Positions 8,806-17,975 are shown, counted from the first letter of the stretch. The stretch is 18,635 nt of DNA from Bacteroidaceae bacterium (GCA_900765575.1 CAAFRW010000248.1:1-18635), one strand, 5' to 3'. Notes: generated by a model not told the origin, from the letters alone. Program-made: numbers and translations.

Positions 8806-9111
8806 TTACTCCGTATAGTAATCCGCTACTACCCTGCCGATGCGCACCTTGTTGCAATAAGCACTCACCTTCACATGCTCGGGATGATGCTGATAGAGGT
8901 TCAAATCCTCTTCATTCTCGAATGTAGACACAAGCACGGCATCATAGGCCGCATCCGATGTGTTTACATTAATACCCACTTCTAACGACTTAATCTGCGG
9001 AACAATACCTATCAACGCTTCCAAATGTTCTTTCATCCACTGTGCGTTCTCCGCTTTACTCTTTCCTTCGGCAAACTCTTCGAGTTTCCACATAACAATA
9101 TGTTTCAGCAT
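8806..9111 (-). CDS. Dabb family (stress-responsive alpha/beta-barrel) protein
   Basis: Small cytoplasmic protein of about 101 residues of the Dabb fold (PF07876 type), a dimeric ferredoxin-like alpha+beta barrel. Recognised by the family N-terminus MLKHIVMWKL, the internal pattern IKSLEVGINVN, and the typical C-terminal half with DAVLVSTFENEEDLNLYQHHPEHVKV. Family members are linked loosely to stress, and a few are enzymes; no specific role can be assigned here. I chose the ATG at 9111, which matches the usual M-x-K-H start; an ATG two codons earlier (9117) is also possible. It is transcribed alone, divergently from the HAD gene, with a -7 element at 9137-9144. Confidence 0.88.
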   Translation of the reverse strand: MLKHIVMWKLEEFAEGKSKAENAQWMKEHLEALIGIVPQIKSLEVGINVNTSDAAYDAVLVSTFENEEDLNLYQHHPEHVKVSAYCNKVRIGRVVADYYTE

Positions 9112-9136
9112 ATACAACTAAATTTTAAAACTGCTG

Positions 9137-9144
9137 CAAAGGTA
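9137..9144 (-). promoter_or_regulatory. -7 promoter element for the Dabb gene
   Basis: Minus strand reads TACCTTTG, an exact TAnnTTTG match, 25-33 bases before the chosen start codon. No good -33 TTTG at 19-base spacing was seen; a TTTG is present closer, at 9160-9157. Confidence 0.5.
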
Positions 9145-9221
9145 ATATCTACAAACCAAAAAGAAACCACACCCGACATAAAAAAGAAACAAGTTCATTT
9201 TATTCTCCTCTTGGTTTGCAT

Positions 9222-9229
9222 TATCTTTG
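9222..9229 (+). promoter_or_regulatory. -7 promoter element for the HAD phosphatase gene
   Basis: TATCTTTG matches TAnnTTTG exactly and lies 17 bases before the ATG at 9247, implying a leader of only about 10 bases. No clear -33 element at standard spacing. It decides against an in-frame upstream start at 9025. Confidence 0.55.
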
Positions 9230-9246
9230 CCGCCAAACAAAAGCAA

Positions 9247-9897
9247 ATGAAGCAAAACTTATTTTTCGACCTCGACGGAACACTTTCCGACCCGATGCTC
9301 GGCATCACCCATTCCGTGCAGTATGCACTCAAGAAATACGGTATCGTAGTAGAAGACCTCCAACAACTTTGCCCCTTTATCGGTCCGCCCCTGCAAGATT
9401 CTTTTCAAGACTTCTATGGCTTCACCAAAGAAGAAGCAGAGCGTGCCTGCGACTATTACCACGAAAATTTCCTTGCTAAAGGAATTTATGAGAATACGCT
9501 CTATCCCGGCATGAAGGAGTTCTTGCAACGACTGGTTGATGAAGGCAAAACGCTTTTCGTAGCTACTTCCAAACCGGAACCACTAGCCAAGCAGATATTG
9601 GAATATTTCGGCATAGACTCTTATTTCCACTTCGTAGGCGGCGACACTATGCAACGTACCCGTTCGGCCAAAGCGAAAGTGATACGTTACGTAATGGAAG
9701 CAAACGGCCTTACCGACCCATCCGGCATCCTGATGATAGGCGACCGGAAACACGATATACTCGGAGCCAAAGAAGTAGGCATACAGTCCGTAGGGGTGCT
9801 TTACGGATATGGCGACCGCGAAGAATTGTCCGAAGCCGGAGCAGACTATATTGTGAAAGATTTGGCAGAACTGGGGGCATTGCTTTCCGGAGAGTAA
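9247..9897 (+). CDS. HAD-superfamily phosphatase, phosphoglycolate phosphatase-like (Gph type)
   Basis: Cytoplasmic haloacid dehalogenase-type hydrolase of 216 residues that removes phosphate from a small metabolite. All four HAD motifs are present: I, FFDLDGTLSD (nucleophile Asp8, general acid Asp10); II, VATSKP (Thr107); III, lysine in SAKAKVIRY (Lys142 or Lys144); IV, GDRKHD (Asp166, Asp170). The segment between motifs I and II (about 15-85) is a helical C1 cap, as in the Gph/PGMB subfamily. Bacteroides members are variously labelled phosphoglycolate phosphatase or 5'-nucleotidase, and substrate cannot be assigned here. The frame is open back to 9025, but that part is antisense to the Dabb gene and upstream of the -7 element, so I start at 9247. 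A terminator overlaps the stop codon. Confidence 0.92.
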   Translation: MKQNLFFDLDGTLSDPMLGITHSVQYALKKYGIVVEDLQQLCPFIGPPLQDSFQDFYGFTKEEAERACDYYHENFLAKGIYENTLYPGMKEFLQRLVDEGKTLFVATSKPEPLAKQILEYFGIDSYFHFVGGDTMQRTRSAKAKVIRYVMEANGLTDPSGILMIGDRKHDILGAKEVGIQSVGVLYGYGDREELSEAGADYIVKDLAELGALLSGE

Positions 9898-9916
9898 TAC
9901 CGGAGAGTTTTGTTTT
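9883..9916 (+). terminator. intrinsic terminator of the HAD gene, overlapping its stop codon
   Basis: Stem CTTTCCGG (9883-9890) pairs with CCGGAGAG (9900-9907) over 8 base pairs with one G-T wobble. The loop is 9 bases and contains the TAA stop. TTTTGTTTT follows directly. The last codons of the gene therefore form the terminator. Confidence 0.7.
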
Positions 9917-10032
9917 CCGCATGAGCTCTAAAAGACTTTACAGGGGTTGTTCACGCCATGGCAAATGCTGAGGCAGAACCGTAGCAACCACCTCATTTAC
10001 CAAAGGATGCCTTGCTCCCCGAATACAGATTC

Positions 10033-10067
10033 AAAAAGAGGGTCCTGTCTCACGACACAACCCTCTT
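10033..10067 (-). terminator. intrinsic terminator of the second SusC/SusD operon
   Basis: AAGAGGGT (10036-10043) pairs perfectly with ACCCTCTT (10060-10067), with an inner TGTC-TCAC-GACA hairpin. On the minus strand the stem is followed by a short T run (10037-10033). It lies about 40 bases after the SusD stop. There is no T run on the plus-strand side, so it serves the minus-strand operon and shows the operon ends with SusD. The rest of 9917-10107 shows no gene. Confidence 0.8.
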
Positions 10068-10107
10068 CACTACAATTTTAAAAAACCCGAAAAATTCTAA
10101 TGAGGCA

Positions 10108-12165
10108 TTATTCTACTGTTAGCGTCTCGTCATCCTGGAAATGAATGGTTCCATTATTTCCATTTGCGTCTGTCCAACCAACAGTTTGACCTAACCACTT
10201 ATTATTATCTAACACTGTTTTATCCAAGCCATTGATGTAATAATTACCTTTCCAAAGAATGTCTATCGGCTCATTATTATTATCATGGTCGGCAGCGGTT
10301 ACAACATCCCTATAGGTAAAGTATTGCTTCCAGAAGCCGGATACAGCCTGAAGTTGAGTTTGGAAATCAGGACTATCGGGGTCGGCACCCACTGCCTGAC
10401 GTTCAGCCAGTAAAGCCTCATCTGTACCAATGGTATAAAGCCCTTCTTTTACTTTCACCAATTTAGATGTACGGTGTGTTCCGTTCAACGGAGCAAAACC
10501 TAAAGCCGTACAAGTATTTACGGAGCTTAATTTCAAAGCATCATCCTGTCCTCCGTCATAGAGCAACCAACGCCACATATCCCATGAACGCTTGCCTTCG
10601 TAAGCCAATTCAATCTGGCGCTCCCGCAAACAAGCTGCAATAGCTGCATGACGGTCGGTGATATTACCCAAACCATAGTTGTTGGTCGACGGGATTCCTA
10701 CCCGTGCACGGAGTTCACCGATACAAGCAAGCGCTTTCGCAGCATCGCCGGTTGCAGCATAACACTCGGCCAGGTTCAATACCAGTTCGGCAAAACGGTA
10801 CTCGTAAATAGAGGTATTGCTATACTCAAAGCCGTCGGACTTGGCAGACGGATTGCTCATCTTGCGGACAAATACCGGACTGTCTACCGAATTCTCTTCA
10901 CTGGAAGACATGCTGATAGTATATTCACCCGGCTTTCCTTCCACCGGTTCCGGCTCCTTATTGAACCAACGATAAGCCCACACGGTATCGGTTGCATGTT
11001 CGTTATATCCCCATTGTACACCACTGAAAGCAAACGTACGATAGAAGCGCGGGTCGCGGTTCAGCATAAAGTCCATACTGCCTTCGCTGATTTTAACAGC
11101 ATCTGTAGGATTGGTACCATCGGCCATCGGGAAGATATCCACCAGCTCCAACGGAACGTCCACACCTCCGCCTCCGCCCTGAGAGGTCATACGGACACTG
11201 TGTTCCCAACCATTTCTATCCACATCGCTGGCTGTAGAGTTTGAATTCAGCTTAATAATCAAAGCTTCTTTATTTTCTACATAGGTATTGTTGTTTACCG
11301 ACATCATAGTAGCCCATCCGGCAGCGTCAGCACACTCATTTAAACTATATCCGGCATCTTCTATGGCTTTACGAACATCTTGGGTCGCCTTTAAGGCTCT
11401 CTGCCAACGGATATTTTGCGGATTGTCCCAATCTTTATTGAAAACAGGACTTGCATAAGTCAGCAACACACGGCTCTTATAAGCTAAAGCGCCCACACGT
11501 GTCAAACGGCCATAATCGGCTGCTCCCCATTTATCGGGTAATAAACCTGCCGCTTCATTCAAGTCACGCAGAATCTGGTCGACACATTGGGTAACGGAAG
11601 CGCGCGGCAAACCTTCTTCCAAAGCCTCCGCATTGACTACAGTGGTCACAATAGGCACCGGACCATAGGTACGAACCAAATCGAACAACTGCATAGCGCG
11701 CAAAAAGAGTGCCTGACCTTTAGCCTTATCTTTCACATCCTGTGAAGCATTGGCGTTATCGATATCACGCAGTAAGATATTGCAATTCCGGATGCGGGTA
11801 TACGCATTGTTCGTAGGGCTGGTTCCTAATTTAGCGCCAAAATATCCGCTCATAAAGTTAGCATTCAAATCGCTGACACCCGTATGTGTAGAGTTCGGGT
11901 CTAACTTTCCTCCACTGGTAATACCCCAAGCTTCTTCCGTTAAATCGTTCCGATTGCTCCACGAACCGATAAGCACTTCACCCGGATTATTATATCCGTA
12001 GAAGTAGTAATCGTACAAACCCGCTACGTACCAGTTTATTTTCGAAGGAGAATCGAAGTCATCATACGCACCATAGTTTTTCATATCGAGAAACGAGTCG
12101 CTACATCCCGACATAGATAAGCCCATGGCAAAGGCTCCAATATATAATAGATTTTTCTTTTTCAT
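10108..12165 (-). CDS. SusD/RagB-family nutrient-binding outer-membrane lipoprotein
   Basis: Surface lipoprotein partner of the adjacent SusC. It has 685 residues, longer than the common 500-600 but within the family range. The lipobox LSMSGC places the lipidated Cys at 21, followed by SDSFLDMKNYG. The N-terminal helical region includes AKGQALFLRAMQLFDLVRTYG and a helix pair ending LNEAAGLLPDKWG. The RagB/SusD C-terminal core is present with LVLNLAECYAATGDAAKA (about 455-472) and the hallmark ERQIELAYEGKRSWDMWRW (about 515-533). It starts 11 bases after the SusC stop behind a purine-rich stretch, and a terminator follows, so the operon in view is SusC-SusD only. Because its SusC lacks a start and signal peptide, this intact SusD may be unexpressed or without a partner. 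No enzyme nearby indicates the substrate. Confidence 0.95.
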   Translation of the reverse strand: MKKKNLLYIGAFAMGLSMSGCSDSFLDMKNYGAYDDFDSPSKINWYVAGLYDYYFYGYNNPGEVLIGSWSNRNDLTEEAWGITSGGKLDPNSTHTGVSDLNANFMSGYFGAKLGTSPTNNAYTRIRNCNILLRDIDNANASQDVKDKAKGQALFLRAMQLFDLVRTYGPVPIVTTVVNAEALEEGLPRASVTQCVDQILRDLNEAAGLLPDKWGAADYGRLTRVGALAYKSRVLLTYASPVFNKDWDNPQNIRWQRALKATQDVRKAIEDAGYSLNECADAAGWATMMSVNNNTYVENKEALIIKLNSNSTASDVDRNGWEHSVRMTSQGGGGGVDVPLELVDIFPMADGTNPTDAVKISEGSMDFMLNRDPRFYRTFAFSGVQWGYNEHATDTVWAYRWFNKEPEPVEGKPGEYTISMSSSEENSVDSPVFVRKMSNPSAKSDGFEYSNTSIYEYRFAELVLNLAECYAATGDAAKALACIGELRARVGIPSTNNYGLGNITDRHAAIAACLRERQIELAYEGKRSWDMWRWLLYDGGQDDALKLSSVNTCTALGFAPLNGTHRTSKLVKVKEGLYTIGTDEALLAERQAVGADPDSPDFQTQLQAVSGFWKQYFTYRDVVTAADHDNNNEPIDILWKGNYYINGLDKTVLDNNKWLGQTVGWTDANGNNGTIHFQDDETLTVE

Positions 12166-12176
12166 ATTTCTCTTTT

Positions 12177-15100
12177 TTAGAATGTAACATTAACACCTAA
12201 TGACCAGGTTCTCAAGGTTGGATACTCTACGTTACCTGCATCGTAGAAGTTACGATAATGCTCAGGATACGGATTGTAGAAGTCCCACAAGTTGTTACCC
12301 GTCAAGTTAAGTCTCACGCTCTCCATTTTCAACGGAGCAATCCATTTCTTCGGCAATGAGTAAGCCACTGTCAGGTTACGAACATAACAACGGAAAGTGT
12401 TCACGGTCCAGAAATCGGAATCTGCTAAAACAGAGCCGCCAATCTGACGGTCACAACCTAAATTCGGATAGGCTCCATTCGGATTGTTTACTTCGTCATA
12501 CATATCTTTCCAGAATGAATCGGGAGACCATACCATATTACCGTTACCGGTTTTGATATCTACGCGGTCGATAAAGCGTACTCCGCCCCAAGAGGTTGCA
12601 ATATTAGCTCTGAACGTAATTCCCTTCCAGCTTGCACCCAAACGGGTAGTGAAACCATGCGAATCTTTTCTTCCGCAAAGTCTGGCATAATCCTGCTCTT
12701 TATTAATCTGTCCGTTCGGAGCCTGTTGAACACCATCTTTCATTTCTCCGCCCAAGTCCTGATAAGCCAACATACCGAGCTGGATATCTTCTTTTTTATT
12801 CTTACCAAAGTATTTAGGCTCTGTTCCGGCAGCGGTTGCATGCTCCGTCAAATAGTTCCAGTAGTTATCAATATCTTCTTGTGTACGTAAAATACCGTCG
12901 CGGGTAGAAGTTCCCTTCCATACCTTGAATCCGTATTTCGCAAAGGTAGTAGACATGCCTTCCGACCAGTTTGTATTACTTGGGTATTGATTGTCTCTTA
13001 ATCCATTTACCCATTTCTTTACTTTACTGTCGTTAATGCTATAATCCAAACCGATATCATATCTGAAATCACCGATATGGTCGCGCCATGTCAAGGAAAG
13101 TTCCGCACCATAGGTATCTACACGCCCGAAGTTTTCTTCAGCATACGAACCTCCGGCATAGATAGGAATACCCGGCTGGCCTGACAACGCTTTATTCAAT
13201 ATGTTATCATTCATATCATAGTAAAGGTCTAAAGTAGCTCCTAAACGGCTGTCGAGGAAGCGCATATCGAAACCGAAATTGAACTTATCCGTTGTGTCCC
13301 ATTTTACATTACGGTTAGGAGAAGCCTGTGGAACCAGACTGGTACCGCGTACACCGGCATTGGAACCGAACTGAGCACCCTTCAAGTCATATTTATACTG
13401 TTCTTTCCATTTCCAGGCTTTAATGTTATCACGTCCTGTACGTCCCCAAGATGCACGGAACTTTAAGAAATCCATCCAAGGAACATTGTTCTTGAACCAG
13501 TTTTCCTCTGAAATAACCCAACCTGCGGAAACTCCCGGGAAGAAGCCCCAATAGTTTTCCGGCGCAAATTTGGTAGAAGCATCCGTACGGAAAAGGAACT
13601 GGAACATATAACGGTCGGCATAACTATAGCTAACGCGTCCTAAATAAGACAACGAACCCGATTCGCCTTTGGTGGTAACGGTATTACTTGTCGACAAAGC
13701 AGACGTTCCGTCCGGCTTTACAATAGAAGGATTACCTACTCCCAAGAATGTATCGGGAATATCATTAGCCATTCCTTCATAGGCAATTCTGCGTTCACTG
13801 TATTCCGTTTCGCTGCGTTCAATAGCAAACATGGCAGCAACAGAATGTTGTCCGAATGCACGGTCATAGTTCACGTACAAGTTATATTGGCGGCTTTCGG
13901 AAACATTATCGGTAAAGTTCAGCTGAGTGTTCTTATCAAAAGTCTGAATCTTGTAATTCTTAACAGGTATGTCTGCCGGTAAGTGATGGTCGGCAGTAGC
14001 CTGTTTGTTCATCCATGCCAGTTCGTAAGGGAAAGCAGCCTGTTCTCCCACGTCGGTAGAGTGAGAAGAAGCATAGTTTGCCCGAACTGTTAAACCCTTT
14101 ATATAAGGAATCTCATAAGTCAAAGATAAGTTTGTGCTCCAGCTGTTACGAGTCGCTTTATTGTAAGAACCGCTTTCTGTTAAAGCAAAATAGTTCCAAC
14201 CGCAAATAGAGCTGTTGGCAAACTGAGGATTTCTGTAGTAGTTATGATACGGTCCCAACCAGTATTCCTGTTCGTTACCTTCTTCATTTTCTAACGTTAC
14301 ACTCCAAGGAATATAATTCGGCATGTGAAGAAGCACATTGTAATCGGCTTTTTCCGAAGCACCATTACCGTATGCATTAAAGCGAGCGCCTTTCGTATAA
14401 ATAGAGTTCGACTCTCCTTCATTTCCGGAAATAGATGCGGATAACTTCACGTCGGAGGTCAACTTAATATCTACCCCTGCACGGTAAGTAAAACGTTGGT
14501 AATCCTGGTCGCCCAAGTTAGCTCCCTGGTCGTAGAAACTGGCACCGGCAAAATAAGTTGCCCTATCCGTACCGCCGCTTACATTCAGGGTATGCGTTTG
14601 GTTAAATGCCGCTTTCCAATCGGCCTTGTCCAACCAATCGTAGTTAAGGTTATCCATCTCCATAATTTCATCATCACTGAAAAGCTTATCCATTTCAGTT
14701 CTCTTTGCTTGGTTTGCACCAATCACAAAAGCATTATGGAAACGTCCGTAATCAGAACCTTTCAACACTTTAGAGTGACTGATGGCATCGCTTATGGCAA
14801 ACTTACCGGAATAGCTGATGCGTGGAACACCAGATTTGCCCCGTTTGGTTTTCACTAAAATGGCTCCATTCGCTGCACGAGAACCGTAAATAGCCGCACT
14901 GGCATCACGTAAAACAGTAATGGTTTCCACTTCCGAAGGGTCGAGCAAGTTAAACTGTTCCATACTTGGCTGGCCATTGTCGCCCAACTGAATCACATCA
15001 TCGATAATAATCAAAGGAACTTGGTTTCCACCGTCTTTCGACAATCCGTTCATCGTTCTGGCCTGTCGGATGTACACTTCGTTATTCAACGCTCCACCCG

Positions 15101-15431
15101 GACGGCTCGAACCTAAATCGATGCTCAAACCGTTAATCTGCCCCTGCAAAGCTTCTGCCAAGGTAGACACAGGTAAATCTTCCAATTCTTTTGCAGAAAT
15201 AGTCGCTACAGAACCGGTTACGTTCTTCATTTTCTGTGTTCCATAACCTACGACCACTACCTCGTTCAGTTTTTGGTTATCCTCTACCAACGTTACATTT
15301 ACCACGTTCGACTTAGGAGTAACAACCTGTGATAGATACCCGATATAAGAAACACTAAGTTTCTCACCTTCAGGAACATTTAGAGTAAACTTACCATCAA
15401 AATCTGATATAGTACCTGTGGGACTTCTTAC
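12177..15431 (-). pseudogene. SusC/RagA-family TonB-dependent transporter, 5'-truncated (pseudogene or silent cassette)
   Basis: About 1084 residues of SusC sequence remain. The second half of the N-terminal carboxypeptidase-regulatory-like domain is present (SPTGTISDFDGKFTLNVPEG, then LSVSYIGY). Then come the TonB-box-like LNEVVVVGYG, the plug (ITVLRDASAAIYGSRAANGAI) and a complete barrel ending WSLGVNVTF. Missing are the signal peptide and the first half of that domain (the usual 'GTVxDxxGxPLIGASV'). The frame stays open upstream to a TAA at 15495-15497, but no ATG occurs in it. A GTG at 15305 would start inside the domain without a signal peptide, so it is an artefact choice. Homology fades at about 15431, beside an A7 run (15434-15440, plus strand). 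The other two upstream frames do not supply the missing part, so a simple frameshift does not explain it. No convincing minus-strand promoter was seen. The intact SusD follows after 11 bases. Confidence 0.85.
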
Positions 15432-15499
15432 GTAAAAAAACAGGAAGAAGCCAAGGTTACTATAAAAAAGGGAGCATAGACAAAGAATACGGATTTAAG
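15432..15499. other. junction region between the broken SusC and the ychF promoter
   Basis: Non-coding stretch where SusC similarity has ended and the ychF promoter has not begun. It holds an A7 run (15434-15440), an A6 run near 15463, and an inverted pair CTTCTT/AAGAAG bracketing the A7 run with a central TACGTA-like core. The minus strand reads as hydrophobic codons in two frames simply because it is T-rich. It is the likely breakpoint of a deletion or rearrangement; no insertion sequence end is recognised. Confidence 0.4.
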
Positions 15500-15530
15500 T
15501 TTCTATTTAACAAAAGAATAGCTATCTTTG
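15500..15530 (+). promoter_or_regulatory. promoter of the ychF-DUF6463-lgt cluster
   Basis: The -7 element TATCTTTG (15523-15530) matches TAnnTTTG. TTTC (15500-15503) sits exactly 19 bases upstream as a near-consensus -33. The ATG is 45 bases beyond the -7 element. Confidence 0.7.
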
Positions 15531-15575
15531 CAACCCGAATTATTTTGAATATAACAAAAGAAATACTAAGATATT

Positions 15576-16679
15576 ATGAGTTTACAATGTGGCATAGTCG
15601 GCCTGCCTAATGTGGGTAAATCGACTCTTTTCAACTGTCTTTCAAACGCCAAGGCCCAAGCTGCCAACTTCCCTTTTTGTACTATAGAACCGAATGTCGG
15701 AGTTATCACTGTTCCTGATGAACGCTTAAATAAATTGGCCGAACTGGTCCACCCGGGACGTATCGTTCCCACTACCGTAGAAATTGTGGACATTGCCGGA
15801 TTGGTAAAAGGAGCGAGTAAAGGCGAAGGTCTGGGAAACAAGTTTCTGGCAAATATTCGGGAAACAGATGCTATTCTTCACGTATTGCGTTGTTTCGACG
15901 ATGACAATGTTACGCATGTAGACGGTAATGTCAATCCGGTGCGCGACAAAGAGATTATCGATGCGGAACTTCAGCTGAAAGATTTGGAAACCATTGAGAG
16001 CCGTATCCAGAAAGTGCAGAAACAGGCTCAGACCGGAGGAGACAAACAAGCGAAACTGGCTTATGATGTATTGGTGAAATATAAAGAAGCGCTGGAACAA
16101 GGTAAATCGGCACGTACGGTAACCTTCGAGAGCAAAGATGAACAACGGGTTGCAAAAGACTTATTCCTGCTTACCTCCAAACCGGTGCTTTATGTATGCA
16201 ATGTAGATGAGGCAAGCGCCGTTTCGGGAAACAACTATGTGGAACAAGTGCGCGAAGCGATTAAAGAAGAGGGTGCCGACCTGTTGGTTGTTGCAGCTAA
16301 AATAGAATCGGAGATTGCCGAATTCGAAACCTACGAAGAGCGGCAGATGTTCCTCGCTGAAATAGGCTTGGAAGAATCGGGTGTAAACCGGTTGATTAAA
16401 GCGGCTTATAACTTGCTGAATCTGGAAACCTTCATTACCGCCGGCGAAATGGAAGTAAAGGCGTGGACGTATCAGAAAGGCTGGAAAGCTCCGCAATGCG
16501 CAGGTGTTATCCATACCGATTTTGAAAAAGGTTTTATCCGGGCCGAGGTCATCAAATACGAAGACTATCTGAAATATGGCTCTGAAGCCGCTGTACGGGA
16601 AGCCGGAAAACTGGGTGTAGAAGGAAAAGAATATGTAGTACAGGACGGAGACATTATGCATTTCCGTTTCAACGTATAA
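15576..16679 (+). CDS. ychF: redox-regulated ribosome-associated ATPase YchF (OLA1 family)
   Basis: Conserved cytoplasmic TRAFAC-class P-loop protein that prefers ATP over GTP and associates with ribosomes; it is a negative regulator of stress responses in E. coli. At 367 residues it has the expected length. The P-loop GLPNVGKST is at residues 9-17, switch II DIAGLVKGASKGEGLG follows, and the G4 position reads NVDE (209-212), the NxxE variant that explains ATP preference. A helical coiled-coil insertion lies around 120-190. The C-terminal TGS domain includes the typical ending YVVQDGDIMHFRFNV. It has its own promoter and is followed at 24 bases by the DUF6463 gene and then lgt, all on the same strand. 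Confidence 0.98.
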   Translation: MSLQCGIVGLPNVGKSTLFNCLSNAKAQAANFPFCTIEPNVGVITVPDERLNKLAELVHPGRIVPTTVEIVDIAGLVKGASKGEGLGNKFLANIRETDAILHVLRCFDDDNVTHVDGNVNPVRDKEIIDAELQLKDLETIESRIQKVQKQAQTGGDKQAKLAYDVLVKYKEALEQGKSARTVTFESKDEQRVAKDLFLLTSKPVLYVCNVDEASAVSGNNYVEQVREAIKEEGADLLVVAAKIESEIAEFETYEERQMFLAEIGLEESGVNRLIKAAYNLLNLETFITAGEMEVKAWTYQKGWKAPQCAGVIHTDFEKGFIRAEVIKYEDYLKYGSEAAVREAGKLGVEGKEYVVQDGDIMHFRFNV

Positions 16680-16703
16680 CAGTCAGCTAAAAACAAGGGG
16701 AAT

Positions 16704-17069
16704 ATGAAACTTTGGAAACTGAGCGGTGTGTTCCTTTCTGTTACAGGGGTGCTTCACACAGGTGTAGCATTGGTTACTTACAGGCGAAGCTACGAAAGAA
16801 TGCTCAGTGACGGGCTGTTCAATTCCCTGTCCGATAGCCATGGAGCTTTGGCTTTCTGGTTTTTGACTATTGGTGTGTTGCTTCTACTAATGGGACAGAC
16901 TCTATCCTATTACATCAAGCGGGAACAACAACCTGCTCCGTTGTTTTTGGGATATGCGTTGCTTGTTTTCAGCATGGTGGGTTGCGTTATAGTCCCCGTT
17001 TCGGGTTTTTGGCTGTTCCTGCCTCAGGCACTTATTATCATTATGGCAAAAAGAAATTATAAATACTAA
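16704..17069 (+). CDS. DUF6463 family small integral membrane protein
   Basis: Uncharacterised inner-membrane protein of 121 residues. About four hydrophobic segments are visible: near 6-25 (containing GVLHTGVALVTY), 48-70, 76-95 and 97-113, and the C-terminus is basic. The early 'G-x-x-H-T/V' pattern followed by a soluble stretch with a conserved-looking D-G-L-F/N is typical of DUF6463 as I know it; no function is established. It lies 24 bases after ychF and 6 bases before lgt, so it is almost certainly co-transcribed with both. A role in envelope biology would be only a guess from the lgt link. Confidence 0.8.
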   Translation: MKLWKLSGVFLSVTGVLHTGVALVTYRRSYERMLSDGLFNSLSDSHGALAFWFLTIGVLLLLMGQTLSYYIKREQQPAPLFLGYALLVFSMVGCVIVPVSGFWLFLPQALIIIMAKRNYKY

Positions 17070-17075
17070 TTCAAA

Positions 17076-17933
17076 ATGGATTCAATACTTTCTATACTTT
17101 GGAACCCGAACGTGGACTTTTTCACGCTATTTGGTATTCACATCCGCTACTATTCCCTCTGTTGGATGATAGGGCTTGCTCTGGCTTATTTCATTGTACA
17201 GAGGTTGTATAAGCAGCAGCACATCAAACCGGAACTATTCGACCCGTTGTTTATTTACTGCTTCTTCGGCATCCTTATCGGAGCGCGTTTAGGCCACTGT
17301 CTGTTCTACGAACCGGGATATTATCTGGCACATCCAATCGACATTATCTCTCCTTTCCGCCACACGGCAGCAGGATGGAAATTTACCGGCTACGAAGGAT
17401 TGGCCAGCCATGGAGGTACTCTCGGCTTGATGATTGCCTTGTGGCTCTATGTACGTAAAACAAAAGTGAACATTGTGCGGGTATTGGACAATATCGCTAT
17501 TGCCACTCCTATCACGGCTTGTTTCATCCGTTTGGGCAATTTGATGAATTCCGAGATAGTAGGTAATCCTACCAGCATGCCTTGGGGATTCATCTTTGCA
17601 CGTAACGGAGAAGATTTTGCACGTCACCCGGCACAATTATACGAAGCGATTGCGTACCTGATTATCTTCGTCGTAGGCTGGTATTTATATAAAAAGCATG
17701 CGGAAAAAGTAGGCACCGGATTCTTCTTCGGTTACTGTCTGGCTACTATCTTTACCTTCCGTTTCTTTGTTGAATTCTTTAAAGCGGCACAAGTGGACTT
17801 CGAAAACTCCATGATGCTAAACATGGGACAATGGTTAAGCATCCCTTTCATTATCATAGGCATAGCCTGCATGGTAGGCGGAAAATGGATACGCCGCTTC
17901 TCAGACAGCAAGCAGCAGGATAAAAAAAGGTAG
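17076..17933 (+). CDS. lgt: prolipoprotein diacylglyceryl transferase
   Basis: Integral inner-membrane enzyme that moves a diacylglyceryl group from phosphatidylglycerol to the lipobox cysteine of prolipoproteins, the first step of lipoprotein maturation. The 285 residues carry about seven hydrophobic segments. The catalytic landmarks are present: HGGTLG with His112, and the Lgt signature IRLGNLMNSEIVG with Arg152 and Glu160, matching E. coli His103, Arg143 and Glu151 in spacing. GARLGHCLFYE and RHPAQLYEA are further conserved motifs. The C-terminus is basic (KQQDKKR). It is last in the ychF cluster, 6 bases after the DUF6463 gene. The SusD lipoproteins in this window are its expected kind of substrate. 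Confidence 0.97.
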   Translation: MDSILSILWNPNVDFFTLFGIHIRYYSLCWMIGLALAYFIVQRLYKQQHIKPELFDPLFIYCFFGILIGARLGHCLFYEPGYYLAHPIDIISPFRHTAAGWKFTGYEGLASHGGTLGLMIALWLYVRKTKVNIVRVLDNIAIATPITACFIRLGNLMNSEIVGNPTSMPWGFIFARNGEDFARHPAQLYEAIAYLIIFVVGWYLYKKHAEKVGTGFFFGYCLATIFTFRFFVEFFKAAQVDFENSMMLNMGQWLSIPFIIIGIACMVGGKWIRRFSDSKQQDKKR

Positions 17934-17937
17934 TTGC

Positions 17938-17975
17938 GGAGAATTATTTTCGCTATTGCGAAAATAAACGTCTCC
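17938..17975 (+). terminator. strong hairpin directly after lgt, probable terminator
   Basis: TTATTTTCGC (17944-17953) and GCGAAAATAA (17958-17967) form a perfect 10-base stem with a TATT loop, extended by GGAGA (17938-17942) pairing with TCTCC (17971-17975). It begins 5 bases after the lgt stop. There is no following T run, so termination is probable but not canonical. Confidence 0.6.

Noticed and set aside
9025..9246. Longer N-terminus for the HAD phosphatase
   Set aside because: It is antisense to the Dabb gene, contains the -7 element at 9222-9229, and would put about 74 unrelated residues before the FFDLDGT motif.
15303..15305. GTG as start of the second SusC
   Set aside because: Homology continues in frame well upstream of it (to about 15431), and the product would lack a signal peptide required for an outer-membrane protein.
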